Below are positions 1 through 7,735 of a stretch of 64,000 nt of DNA, one piece after another. The notes under the pieces were generated by a model, which made no database searches, was not told where the DNA came from, and saw only the letters and a program-made list of their open reading frames with translations. The stretch is from Flavobacterium frigidimaris. GTDB lineage: Bacteria > Bacteroidota > Bacteroidia > Flavobacteriales > Flavobacteriaceae. The translations under genes were made by a program, and so were the position numbers. The DNA lies in the NCBI GenBank assembly GCA_900129595.1, contig FQWG01000006.1, forward strand, positions 1-64,000, given 5' to 3'. Position 1 is the first letter of the stretch; every line of letters begins with the position of its first letter.

Positions 1-83
1 TCGGTATTAGTTGATGAAACTACTTCAAAATGTTCTACTAAAAAATCAGGAAGCATAAACTTCAATAGTTCTATAGGGGTCAT
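1..83 (-). CDS. ISAon1-type transposase N-terminal fragment (partial)
   Basis: The reverse strand opens at ATG 83 and runs off the left edge, giving about 27 residues beginning MTPIELLKFMLPDFLVEHF. This start closely resembles the N-terminal region protein of ISAon1-family transposases in Flavobacterium, which I recognise from memory only. It would act in DNA transposition. The rest of the element lies outside the window, so completeness and activity cannot be judged. Confidence 0.6.
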   Translation of the reverse strand, partial: MTPIELLKFMLPDFLVEHFEVVSSTNT

Positions 84-377
84 ATAAAATTCTTAGATTA
101 CAAAGTTCTTATTTTATTTTGACATTTCATCCCCAAGTTTTGCACTTCATCCGATATAGTCTCAGAGAAAGTGTTGCCGCTATTTAGGTTGTACTACTTA
201 AAATTGTGGCTATCCTGTCACGATTAGAAATCGGGAAGGTTCTAGGTTCTGCTACAAAGACAAAAAAACGTGTTGTAATTTACAAAAGAGGGTTTTATTT
301 CTGCATTTATTCGTTATCCTCTATTTCAGAATAGCAAAAACTGATTAACCGGTTTCTTTTTTCCAACAATAAAAACT
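84..377. other. IS-edge / intergenic spacer
   Basis: About 300 bases without a credible gene between the transposase fragment and trxB. It probably contains the right end of the insertion sequence, but I could not identify a terminal inverted repeat without the other end. Confidence 0.4.
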
Positions 378-385
378 TACTTTTG
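378..385 (+). promoter_or_regulatory. trxB -7 promoter element
   Basis: TACTTTTG matches the Bacteroidota TAnnTTTG -7 element and lies 30 bases before ATG 415. It favours ATG 415 over the in-frame GTG at 385, which would overlap the promoter. Confidence 0.6.
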
Positions 386-414
386 TGCCATCAATTATTA
401 ATACAATCATAATT

Positions 415-1362
415 ATGTCAGATACAATCGAAAAAATTAAATGCCTAATTATAGGTTCTGGTCCAGCAGGATATACTGCAGCTATTTATGCTGCCAGAGC
501 AAATATGAACCCAGTTTTATATCAGGGAATGCAGCCTGGTGGTCAGTTGACTACAACAAATGAAGTAGAGAATTTCCCGGGTTATGTTGACGGTGTTACA
601 GGACCAGAAATGATGATTCAATTGCAGGAGCAGGCAAAACGTTTTGGTTCCGATATTCGTGATGGATGGGCTACTAAAGTAGATTTTTCAGGAGATATTA
701 AAAAAGTTTGGATTAACGATGCTATCGAATTACACTGCGAAACTGTTATTATTTCGACAGGTGCGTCTGCTAAATATTTAGGATTACCATCAGAACAGCA
801 TTATTTACAAATGGGCGGCGGAGTTTCTGCTTGTGCGGTTTGTGACGGATTTTTCTATCGTAATCAGGAAGTTGTAATTGTTGGAGCAGGAGATTCTGCT
901 TGTGAAGAAGCACATTACTTATCTAAGCTTTGTAAAAAAGTAACGATGTTGGTAAGAAGCGAAAAATTCAGAGCTTCTAAAATTATGGAAGAACGCGTTC
1001 GTAAAACAGAGAATATTGAAATTTTACTGAACCACGATACTGTTGAAGTATTAGGAGATGAGCAAGTAGTACACGCGATAAAAGCTTTGAACAAAACTAC
1101 TGGTGAAGTTCTTGAAATTCCGGCAACCGGATTTTTCGTAGCTATAGGTCACAAACCAAATACAGATATTTTTAAAGATTACATCACTCTTGATGAAACC
1201 GGTTATATCGTAAATGTACCGGGAACATCTAAAACAAATGTTGACGGTGTATTCGTAGCGGGAGATGCTGCAGATCATGTATATCGTCAGGCAATTACTG
1301 CTGCCGGAACAGGATGTATGGCTGCATTAGATGCTGAAAGATATTTGGCATCTAAAGAGTAA
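415..1362 (+). CDS. trxB: Thioredoxin-disulfide reductase
   Basis: FAD- and NADPH-dependent reductase of thioredoxin in the cytoplasm. The 315-residue product has the family's usual length and order: an FAD-binding GSGPAG at residues 14-19, a redox-active CAVC with cysteines at about 140 and 143, an NADPH-binding GAGDSA at 157-162, and a C-terminal GVFVAGDAAD flavin motif. I chose ATG 415 because a -7 element ends at 385 and the frame upstream of 415 does not look like protein. It stands alone, with its own terminator just downstream, so it is probably a monocistronic housekeeping gene. All key residues are intact. Confidence 0.96.
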   Translation: MSDTIEKIKCLIIGSGPAGYTAAIYAARANMNPVLYQGMQPGGQLTTTNEVENFPGYVDGVTGPEMMIQLQEQAKRFGSDIRDGWATKVDFSGDIKKVWINDAIELHCETVIISTGASAKYLGLPSEQHYLQMGGGVSACAVCDGFFYRNQEVVIVGAGDSACEEAHYLSKLCKKVTMLVRSEKFRASKIMEERVRKTENIEILLNHDTVEVLGDEQVVHAIKALNKTTGEVLEIPATGFFVAIGHKPNTDIFKDYITLDETGYIVNVPGTSKTNVDGVFVAGDAADHVYRQAITAAGTGCMAALDAERYLASKE

Positions 1363-1413
1363 ATTTAGTTTCAGGTTTCAAGTTAGTGCTGGAAACTTTA
1401 GATCAAAAATAAA

Positions 1414-1450
1414 AATGTCCCATTCTTTTTTAGAGTGGGACATTATTTTT
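1414..1450 (+). terminator. trxB terminator hairpin
   Basis: A 10-bp stem, TGTCCCATTC paired with GAGTGGGACA with one G-T wobble, spans 1416-1442 and is followed by a T-rich run. It has A-rich sequence on the other side, so it could act in both directions. Confidence 0.8.
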
Positions 1451-1457
1451 ATAATAA

Positions 1458-1480
1458 ACTTTGCGCCTTAGCGTCTTTGC
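1458..1480. repeat. Short dispersed repeat (TTTGCG/GCGTCTTTGC type)
   Basis: The stretch ACTTTGCGCCTTAGCGTCTT, followed by TGC, is nearly identical to copies near 61550-61580 and 61647-61683. Such GCGTCTTTGCG pieces are scattered between genes in Flavobacterium genomes. No function is evident. Confidence 0.5.
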
Positions 1481-1567
1481 AAGATTTTTTGATGACAAAG
1501 AAATTCAATCTTAGCGAATCTTGTGGTAAAATTCAAATTCCAATAACCTGAAACTTGAAACTTTTTT

Positions 1568-2401
1568 TTACTTTATCTTCTTCAATAATTTTGCTTCTTC
1601 AGAAAAACGGGTCAGAGTAATGGCGGGACTTCCTAAGAGAGAAAGTTCTGCTTTGTCGCCAAGTGCAATCGAAACTGTAGTTTCGGCAAGAACAGTTCCT
1701 ATGGCGTAATTCTCTGCAGTAATGTTAGCGTCTTTCAAAGTGAATTTTGTTCCTGTAAAGATTGAATTGTTGTCTAAACGAATAGTTGCTTTTTCGGCAA
1801 TACCTTCAATATTGGCAACGGCTTTCTGGTATAAATCACATTTGAATTTTATGGCAGATACCAATGTTTTAATAGACGAGGTTTTGCTTAGTTGTATAGT
1901 TGCATCTTCAGATTTCAAATTCAGTTCAGTTTTTGATTTGTCATCAGCAAACAATGTGAATTTTTTTGAATTTACATTCAGGAATAATTTTGAATAATCA
2001 AAAGTATTAAAAGTGATATCATCTAACTGAAGTTCCTGAATAGCATAAATTACAGCATCGTTTTTAGCAATTACTTGTTTTAGCGAGCTGGTATAAGTAA
2101 CGCGAACGATCAGTTTTTTGTAAATGGTACTTTCTTTTGAAGTATATAAACGAAGTACTTTTTCTCTTAAATCCATTCCGATAATATCATGTAAATTATC
2201 GTCGGCTTCAATTTTAATTTCGTTTTTTTCTCCTTTTTCCAGGTAAATTTCTAAGTTGTCATCGGCTTCAATACCATCAAATTCTCCTACCTCTTTTATT
2301 GACGTAGTTACGATTTTAGATCCTTTTATTTTTTCTCTTCTTTGAGCAAAAGTTAGCGTCGTAACCAATAATAATAGGAGTAAGGCTGTATTTTTTTTCA
2401 T
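1568..2401 (-). CDS. Head-GIN domain (DUF2807) exported protein
   Basis: A 277-residue exported protein with a signal peptide ending near TLTFAQ (residue 19) and a body of short beta-strands typical of the GIN/DUF2807 beta-helix fold. The opening GEFDGIEADDNLEIYLEKG matches the start of the head-GIN domain seen in the lipoprotein at 2487-3218. The family's molecular role is not known. It is thought to sit in the periplasm or on the envelope. A -7 element at 2423-2430 gives it a promoter separate from the upstream PadR operon. It lacks a lipobox, unlike its neighbour. It is probably an ancient paralogue of that neighbour. Confidence 0.8.
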   Translation of the reverse strand: MKKNTALLLLLLVTTLTFAQRREKIKGSKIVTTSIKEVGEFDGIEADDNLEIYLEKGEKNEIKIEADDNLHDIIGMDLREKVLRLYTSKESTIYKKLIVRVTYTSSLKQVIAKNDAVIYAIQELQLDDITFNTFDYSKLFLNVNSKKFTLFADDKSKTELNLKSEDATIQLSKTSSIKTLVSAIKFKCDLYQKAVANIEGIAEKATIRLDNNSIFTGTKFTLKDANITAENYAIGTVLAETTVSIALGDKAELSLLGSPAITLTRFSEEAKLLKKIK

Positions 2402-2422
2402 TAATTCTAGATTTGATTTTCA

Positions 2423-2430
2423 CAAATATA
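2423..2430 (-). promoter_or_regulatory. -7 promoter element for the GIN protein
   Basis: Read on the minus strand this is TATATTTG, 21 bases before the start at 2401. It abuts the terminator of the upstream operon. Confidence 0.55.
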
Positions 2431-2463
2431 AAAAAATCATCCACTTTCGATGAATGATTTTTT
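2431..2463 (-). terminator. Terminator of the PadR-PspC-GIN operon
   Basis: A 10-bp perfect stem (AAAAAATCAT with ATGATTTTTT) whose minus-strand 3' side is T-rich. It lies just downstream of the GIN lipoprotein stop at 2487. Confidence 0.65.
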
Positions 2464-2486
2464 TATATTTAACAGATAAATAGCGT

Positions 2487-3218
2487 TTATCCCTGGCTGA
2501 TACTTCCTCCTGAATTCGAAGTTCTCTCGATTGTTTTAGGCGTAGTGTCATAATTAATACTTCCTCCGCTGCTGGCCTCTGCTTTTAAACTTACTATTGG
2601 ATGCACGCTTATGTTAGCACCGCTTGAAACATCTGCCTGAATATCATTCGCTAATAAGCTTTTGGCATGAACAGTAGATCCGCTTGAAGCTGAAGTTCTG
2701 ATTTTTAAAGCTTTTCCTTCTAGTTTTATTGAGCTTCCGCTGCTGGATTGACTGGTAATATTGTCATATTCTACATTAAGATTCATTGAGGAAGCACTTG
2801 ACGTTTCTAAATCAATATCCTGACCCTGAAGAATTCCTGTATTTGATACAGTTGCAGCACTTGAAGCTTCTAACTTGTCAATTTTTGGCATTTTTACCGT
2901 TACTTTTTTCTTTGTAACCCTGAACGAATTGTGATTTGATTTTATGATCAGTGTTCCGTTTTCTACTGTTGTGATAATTTCTTTCTGTATATTGTCGTCA
3001 GCTTCAACGATAATTTCAGTAGAATCAGATTGTATAATGACTAAATCGATCGCATTACTTACTGATACTTTAGTAAAATCTCCGTTAACGATTCTTTTTT
3101 CAGTCGTAACATTTCCGCTTCCTTCAATTGTATTCACGTTAAAGTTACATGAGGCAAACAATAGTGCTGTAATAGTTGCAATAAGGAATTTTGTAATATG
3201 AATGATTATTTTTATCAT
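2487..3218 (-). CDS. Head-GIN domain lipoprotein
   Basis: A 243-residue lipoprotein. The first 25 residues form a signal peptide with lipobox LFASC, so the mature protein would begin at that cysteine. The rest is a DUF2807 (head-GIN) domain: many short repeats rich in Ser, Ala and Gly, such as LEASSAATVS and LETSSASSMN, that fit a right-handed beta-helix. It is the last gene of a three-gene operon, starting 3 bases after the PspC-protein stop. The context suggests an envelope-sensing or envelope-integrity role. That is inference, because no biochemical activity is established for the domain. Confidence 0.85.
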   Translation of the reverse strand: MIKIIIHITKFLIATITALLFASCNFNVNTIEGSGNVTTEKRIVNGDFTKVSVSNAIDLVIIQSDSTEIIVEADDNIQKEIITTVENGTLIIKSNHNSFRVTKKKVTVKMPKIDKLEASSAATVSNTGILQGQDIDLETSSASSMNLNVEYDNITSQSSSGSSIKLEGKALKIRTSASSGSTVHAKSLLANDIQADVSSGANISVHPIVSLKAEASSGGSINYDTTPKTIERTSNSGGSISQG

Positions 3219-3221
3219 GGC

Positions 3222-4943
3222 TTAGTTAATTTTGATTATAACTCCGTTTTTGTCAGTGGTTAATCTGCCGTTGGTTTTTTTTCCGTTTAAAATTTCTTTT
3301 CCATTAATTTTAACCGATACTTCATTTATACTGTCATTTTCAATAACATTTTCTTCGTCTTGATCATTATCGTCGTTTTCTTCTGATGGGCAGTTCAGGC
3401 ATTTAATTTTTGAACCTTCAACTTTGTAGTTGTAATTGCCGCTAAAGTGTAAGTTGAAAAAATCATTTTCTGAGTCGTCATAATCCTGTACAGATGCATC
3501 TGGTTTGAATAATTGACCTTCCGGCAGGTATAAATACACATCAACTTCCTGGCCTCTGAATTTGTTTTTTACATCTGTAAGGAAATAATTATCCAAAACT
3601 AAATGATTTCCGTTAAGCTGAAATTTGTAATTGATCTTCTCTGCTCTTTGTTTTGCTGAGATGAATGAATTTCCTCTTGCCGTTTTTTCTATCTGAATAT
3701 AAGGAGCCGCTTCATCAGTACGCAAAACATGTAAACGAACATCATTTGAATAGATTAACTGATTGTTGGCCGAATCCTGTACAAATTCAAAATCTCTGTG
3801 GTGATTCAGGTCTTTTGCATAATAATCGTTGTATCTGAATTTCACAAACAAGGTGTCTTTTGGAGTAATATTAAGTATTTTTTTCTCTACTGTTTTATTA
3901 TCGTATGAAATTTCAGTTGCTTGTTTGATTCCAATACTGATCGCAATAGCTACTGCAATGATCCAAATGGCTAACAAAGTATATTTCGTGATATTGCCAA
4001 TTGATTTTAAGTTTGGAGATAACAATTTGAAACCTAAAAGTGTCAAAAAGAAAAACGGAATTCCAATGGCAAAGAACATTAATAAACCAAATGACCAGAT
4101 TGGATAATCAGTAAAGTTTCCTGCTTCAACAAAGTTTTGCCACGGAAAATCAATAAAGATATTAGTTCCTAAAGTAAAAACTCCAATCAGTAACATGATC
4201 AAAATACTTAGTCCTGACATGATTAAGATTACGCCTAAAAATTTAGCGAAGATTTTAAAAACCGTCATAATAAAGTCTCCAAATGAACTACTTATTCTCT
4301 CAGCTCCCGACTTTACCTGGTTTCCCATTGCATCATAATCTGCATTTTTGAATTTATCAGACAAAGATTCAATTTCTTCACGAACCTTTTTTTCAATGTT
4401 CGAAATTGTAACCGGTTCTCCTGTCATCTCAAGTTTCTCTGAGGTTGTAACCGCTTCCGGAGTTACAATCCAAAGAACAAAATAAGCTAAAATTCCAGTT
4501 CCAAAACCTGCAAAAACAAATACTAAGAATAAGATTTTTATCCATACAGCGTCAATTCCAAAATAATGCCCCAAACCGGTTGCTACACCACCAATCATAC
4601 CTTTTTCTTTGTCGCGGTATAATTTTTTATGTTTTCTTGTTCCGTAGTCATTAAAAGACTGATTTGTTCTTTCTTCGTCTTCAAGGATATAATCTTCAGG
4701 TTGTCCCATTACCGTAATCACTTCATCAACATCTTTCAGTCCAACAACATGTTTGTCGCTTTTTTGTTTCTCAATTAATAATTCAGAAACTCGCATTTCG
4801 ATATCTTTAATGATTTCATCCTGACCGGAAGAATTGTTTAGAGATCGTTTTATAGCGTCAAAATAGCGTGTCAATTTTAAATATGCATCTTCATCAATGT
4901 GAAAGACCATACCGCCTAAGTTAATATTTACTGTTTTGTTCAT
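3222..4943 (-). CDS. PspC domain membrane protein
   Basis: A 573-residue inner-membrane protein. Residues about 1-95 are a soluble cytoplasmic segment. Residues about 104-162 form the PspC domain, containing GMIGGVATGLGHYFGID and a hydrophobic hairpin. Three further hydrophobic segments follow between about 220 and 345, and then a roughly 220-residue C-terminal domain ending in acidic residues. PspC domains belong to phage-shock and envelope-stress systems. This long form with a C-terminal extracytoplasmic domain is usual in Bacteroidota. It sits between a PadR regulator (3 bases upstream) and a GIN lipoprotein (3 bases downstream), so the three are co-transcribed and probably form one envelope-stress response unit. 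Confidence 0.88.
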   Translation of the reverse strand: MNKTVNINLGGMVFHIDEDAYLKLTRYFDAIKRSLNNSSGQDEIIKDIEMRVSELLIEKQKSDKHVVGLKDVDEVITVMGQPEDYILEDEERTNQSFNDYGTRKHKKLYRDKEKGMIGGVATGLGHYFGIDAVWIKILFLVFVFAGFGTGILAYFVLWIVTPEAVTTSEKLEMTGEPVTISNIEKKVREEIESLSDKFKNADYDAMGNQVKSGAERISSSFGDFIMTVFKIFAKFLGVILIMSGLSILIMLLIGVFTLGTNIFIDFPWQNFVEAGNFTDYPIWSFGLLMFFAIGIPFFFLTLLGFKLLSPNLKSIGNITKYTLLAIWIIAVAIAISIGIKQATEISYDNKTVEKKILNITPKDTLFVKFRYNDYYAKDLNHHRDFEFVQDSANNQLIYSNDVRLHVLRTDEAAPYIQIEKTARGNSFISAKQRAEKINYKFQLNGNHLVLDNYFLTDVKNKFRGQEVDVYLYLPEGQLFKPDASVQDYDDSENDFFNLHFSGNYNYKVEGSKIKCLNCPSEENDDNDQDEENVIENDSINEVSVKINGKEILNGKKTNGRLTTDKNGVIIKIN

Positions 4944-4946
4944 GAC

Positions 4947-5279
4947 TTATTGATTTTGATTGGTGATTAGATTTACGGCGTCAGACAATTCTGTCCAGGT
5001 ACCGCTAAGTTCGTTTAAAAATGTTTGTCCTATTTCGGTTAATCCATAGTATTTTCGTGGTGGTCCTGAAGTCGATTCTTCCCATCGATAATTAAGCAAA
5101 CCGTCGTTTTTCAGCCTGGTTAGAAGTGGGTAAACAGTTCCCTCAACAACTAGTAATTTTGCGTTTTTTAAAGTGTCTAATATTTCTGATGTGTATGCGT
5201 CTTTTTCTTTTAATACTGATAAGATGCAAAACTCAAGAACACCTTTGCGCATCTGTGCTTTTGTGTTTTCAATGTTCAT
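4947..5279 (-). CDS. PadR family transcriptional regulator
   Basis: A 110-residue winged-helix repressor-like protein. Residues about 10-85 hold the PadR domain, with the signature EGTVYPLLTRLKNDGLL around the recognition helix and the wing GPPRKYYGLTEIG. It is the first gene of the operon with PspC and the GIN lipoprotein, so it most likely represses its own operon. Three copies of a 10-bp repeat upstream (5321-5353) could be its binding site. The C-terminal dimerisation helix is short, as in most Bacteroidota copies. Confidence 0.9.
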   Translation of the reverse strand: MNIENTKAQMRKGVLEFCILSVLKEKDAYTSEILDTLKNAKLLVVEGTVYPLLTRLKNDGLLNYRWEESTSGPPRKYYGLTEIGQTFLNELSGTWTELSDAVNLITNQNQ

Positions 5280-5320
5280 AATTTCATTTTGTTTTTTTTA
5301 GATTGAACAATTCGTTTTTT

Positions 5321-5353
5321 GATTGATGATGATTGATGATTTTGATTGATGAT
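5321..5353. repeat. Three direct repeats GATTGATGAT upstream of PadR
   Basis: GATTGATGAT occurs in tandem at 5321-5330 and 5331-5340, and again at 5344-5353 after three T residues. The array is 42 bases upstream of the PadR start. It may be an operator for PadR or a slippage-prone repeat. Confidence 0.6.
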
Positions 5354-5415
5354 TGATTCCGAAACGATTCTTGTTGATTGCCTGCAAAGTTTCGGCTATA
5401 ACTTTTAATTTTTTA

Positions 5416-5461
5416 TGTCACACTGAGCGAGTCAATTGTCAGGCTCAGCGGATTCGAAGTC
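5416..5461. repeat. Dispersed intergenic repeat (CACTGAGCG type)
   Basis: TGTCACACTGAGCG at 5416, and GCTCAGCGGATTCGAAGTCTT (21 bases, 5443-5463) further on, resemble the very common flavobacterial spacer repeat that pairs CACTGAGCG with GAGTCGAAGTG. This copy looks degenerate and overlaps the 3' end of the DUF4870 gene. Confidence 0.4.
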
Positions 5462-5941
5462 TTACTTTATAAAAGGAATCGTAAGCGGATATTTATATAA
5501 TTCTCCGTTTGAAGTTTTTATTGAAGCATAAATGACTAAAAAGAATTCAACAAATTTTAACAATCCAAAAAGTAAAACTGCTGTTGCTCCAATACTTAAT
5601 AATGCAATGTTTCCTTGAAAATCAAAATTTCTGATGAAGAAATCTTCGTTGTTAAAAACAGCTTCTATTGGAAGATTTTGAAGAAAAACAGCAATAAAAA
5701 TTGGAATTGCAATTAAAGCCAGAATCAAAGTATAAAGCAAAAGACTTAACTGAAAATTTAAAGTCTGCTTTCCGTTATAATTTACAAATTCTGATTTGTC
5801 TTTATAGCTCGTCCAGATTAGAATTGGGAAAATATAATTTCCAAACGGAATAATGTACTGGCTTAAAGTGCTTAAATGCGTGAACGTTGCAATGTTCTTT
5901 TCTGATGTTGTTTCCATGATGAGTGGTGTTGTTGTTTCCAT
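5462..5941 (-). CDS. DUF4870-like membrane protein
   Basis: A 159-residue integral membrane protein. An N-terminal stretch of about 25 residues is followed by HLSTLSQYIIPFGNYIFPIL and YNGKQTLNFQLSLLLYTLIL, the typical DUF4870 pattern of short hydrophobic helices around a conserved N/G-K-Q motif, then two more membrane helices and a short tail. The function of the family is unknown. An internal Met at residue 9 is an equally good start. It lies downstream of no obvious partner and appears monocistronic. Confidence 0.75.
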   Translation of the reverse strand: METTTPLIMETTSEKNIATFTHLSTLSQYIIPFGNYIFPILIWTSYKDKSEFVNYNGKQTLNFQLSLLLYTLILALIAIPIFIAVFLQNLPIEAVFNNEDFFIRNFDFQGNIALLSIGATAVLLFGLLKFVEFFLVIYASIKTSNGELYKYPLTIPFIK

Positions 5942-6172
5942 GATTAAAAGTATATAGTATTTTCTTATGCAAATATATGGTCAAAAGACAGTATCTTGTT
6001 TTGCATAGTACCTAAAATTAACAAAGTTTTAACAAATTTAAAATTTATAAAACAGCTATAATGTATTGAAAACCATTCGGAATAACTGATTTTATTGGTG
6101 TTTTAGGAAAGTAATTGCAATATATTGTGCGTGCATAGTTTTTTTGTATTTTTACATAAAAAAATAAATATC

Positions 6173-6625
6173 ATGACAATATCAGTTTCTAAACTCAACA
6201 AATTTGTATTATTCAAATTACCATCAGCATATATTTGCGGTGTTCGTGTAAAGGCAATCGACGAAGATAGATGCGTGGTAAGTGTCAAACACAGATGGAT
6301 CAATCAAAACCCTTTCAACTCCATGTATTTTGCCGTTCAGGCAATGGCCGCAGAGTTAACGACAGGAGCTTTGGTGATTTCGCAAATTCAGCAAAGCGGA
6401 AAAAAAATCTCGATGCTGGTTGCCAATAACAAAGGAAACTTTACCAAAAAAGCTACCGGAAGAATATCATTTGTCTGCAACGACGGACATTTAATTGCCG
6501 ACGCTATTAAACGAACAATAGAAACAGGCGAGGGACAAACCTTCTGGATGAAATCTATCGGAACAAATGAAGAAGGAGTTCAGGTTTCAGAAATGGATTT
6601 TGAATGGAGTGTTCGTTTAAAATAG
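6173..6625 (+). CDS. DUF4442 hot-dog fold protein
   Basis: A 150-residue protein of the DUF4442 family, relatives of hot-dog thioesterases. The sequence has the family's WINQNPFNSMYFAVQAMAAE helix near the N-terminal half, where hot-dog enzymes carry the central helix, followed by beta-rich sequence. A true acyl-CoA substrate is not established. I chose ATG 6173 because the 16 codons upstream in frame are low-complexity, with no further recognisable domain. It ends shortly before an inverted repeat and a bidirectional terminator. Confidence 0.78.
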   Translation: MTISVSKLNKFVLFKLPSAYICGVRVKAIDEDRCVVSVKHRWINQNPFNSMYFAVQAMAAELTTGALVISQIQQSGKKISMLVANNKGNFTKKATGRISFVCNDGHLIADAIKRTIETGEGQTFWMKSIGTNEEGVQVSEMDFEWSVRLK

Positions 6626-6636
6626 TTTTAAAGTCT

Positions 6637-6725
6637 TTTGCCGCGAATTTCACGAATCAGCACGAATTAATTTTTTTAAATTGAACTTTAAAATTAGTGT
6701 CAATTCGTGAAATTCGTCGCAAAAA
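6637..6725. repeat. Inverted repeat, CGAATTTCACGAAT family
   Basis: The left arm at 6637-6660 contains GCGAATTTCACGAAT and the right arm at 6701-6725 contains ATTCGTGAAATTCG, forming a long imperfect hairpin around an AT-rich loop. Similar arms occur between many Flavobacterium genes. It would be a dispersed non-coding repeat of unknown function. Confidence 0.65.
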
Positions 6726-6736
6726 AATAGCCATAA

Positions 6737-6766
6737 AAAAAATGCCTCGAATATTTGAGGCATTTT
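6737..6766. terminator. Bidirectional terminator
   Basis: The stem AAAAATGCCTC with GAGGCATTTT around an 8-base loop lies between the DUF4442 gene (+) and a small exported protein gene (-). A and T runs on both sides allow use in either direction. Confidence 0.8.
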
Positions 6767-6786
6767 ACTTTTAACACATGTTGCCA

Positions 6787-6945
6787 TTATTTTTTAGAGC
6801 AACATTTTTTGTCTTTTTTGTCTCCTGATTTTTTAGAACAGGATTCTTTCTTTTCTTTTTCCTTTTTAGGAGCTGGTTTTGTGTCTTGTGCTTGTACACC
6901 AATTGTAAATAAAGCGATGGTTAAAACGGCAAATACTTTTTTCAT
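6787..6945 (-). CDS. Small exported Lys/Cys-rich protein
   Basis: A 52-residue product that short-gene cut-offs miss. It begins MKKVFAVLTIALFTIGVQAQ, a clear signal peptide with cleavage after QA, and continues as a short Lys-rich tail with cysteines in SCSKK and KKCCSKK near the end. The mature peptide is about 33 residues. The tail resembles small metal-handling peptides, and the Cys/His-rich protein at 14165-14551 in the nearby copper cluster has similar KKSC/DCCKK runs. A metal-binding role is inference. The start at 6945 is the only ATG, and a strong terminator follows the stop. Confidence 0.7.
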   Translation of the reverse strand: MKKVFAVLTIALFTIGVQAQDTKPAPKKEKEKKESCSKKSGDKKDKKCCSKK

Positions 6946-7058
6946 TTTTTATATAATTTAATTGTTAGGTACTTATTCTTTTTTGATTTTAATATAACGG
7001 CCTTTGTGCATTTTGAAAAGACGTATGTTGATAATCTTTTTGTAAAATGTAAAAGTTA

Positions 7059-7619
7059 TTATTCTGAGTAATATTGAGAAACCCATTTTTCAAAATCAGT
7101 TTTGTACATTTTTTGTGCATTTTCTAAAATTGAATGTGCTTCATCTGCATTATCTACAGTATTCAGATTAAAGGTTTCTTTAAGCCATAATTTGTATTCC
7201 GCCAGACCTTCACTTTCTTCGTAATCTTCATCTTTATAAAAATAAACTTCTTCATGATCAACTGTAATTTCAGTATCAAAAGTTAGTAGCTGCATTAATT
7301 CGAAGATGTTTTTTGCTGTAACATGATAACCTCCTTCATCACCAAAAACGACTACTGGCAATTCGTTTAGAGATTTATTTTCGTCATTATTCCATATTGC
7401 ATACATTGATCCCGAACAGTTTGCCTGTGCAAAAGGCATTAACTTGTCTAAAAAATCAGGATTTTCAGACCACGTCGCTATTCCTGATTTGTCATCTCTG
7501 AGTAAACCAAAACCCTGAGAGTAATTTTCGAATCCCAGTTCTTCGTTTATTTCTAGAAAAAGAACTAGCTCATCTGTAATCGAATCATTAAAATTCTTTT
7601 TAAATTTTTTTATTTTCAT
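7059..7619 (-). CDS. SMI1/KNR4-like (SUKH fold) protein
   Basis: A 186-residue soluble protein. Its middle (GFGLLRDDKSGIATWSENPD, VVVFGDEGGYHVTAKNIFEL) resembles SUKH/SMI1-KNR4 domains, which often act as immunity proteins to toxins or as uncharacterised housekeeping proteins. There is no toxin gene beside it, so immunity is not indicated here. A -7 element at 7660-7667 supports independent transcription. The family call rests on the overall pattern and is not certain. Confidence 0.55.
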   Translation of the reverse strand: MKIKKFKKNFNDSITDELVLFLEINEELGFENYSQGFGLLRDDKSGIATWSENPDFLDKLMPFAQANCSGSMYAIWNNDENKSLNELPVVVFGDEGGYHVTAKNIFELMQLLTFDTEITVDHEEVYFYKDEDYEESEGLAEYKLWLKETFNLNTVDNADEAHSILENAQKMYKTDFEKWVSQYYSE

Positions 7620-7659
7620 GATTTTGAATTGAAGACTATTAAATTTTAATAATGAATTT

Positions 7660-7667
7660 CAAATATA
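7660..7667 (-). promoter_or_regulatory. -7 promoter element for the SMI1-like gene
   Basis: On the minus strand this reads TATATTTG, about 40 bases before the start codon at 7619. Confidence 0.5.
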
Positions 7668-7735
7668 AAAGGTTCCATTCTTAAAATGAGCTTATTAAAA
7701 TTAAAATTATATTAGAATAAGACAAATGTTAGATC

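Noticed and set aside
5802..5984. A 60-residue minus-strand frame starting near 5984
   Set aside because: It is a different frame of the DUF4870 gene's beginning, with no protein-like features.
6755..6961. A 68-residue plus-strand frame opposite the small exported protein
   Set aside because: It lies exactly antisense to a gene with a perfect signal peptide and follows a terminator. The minus-strand reading is far better.
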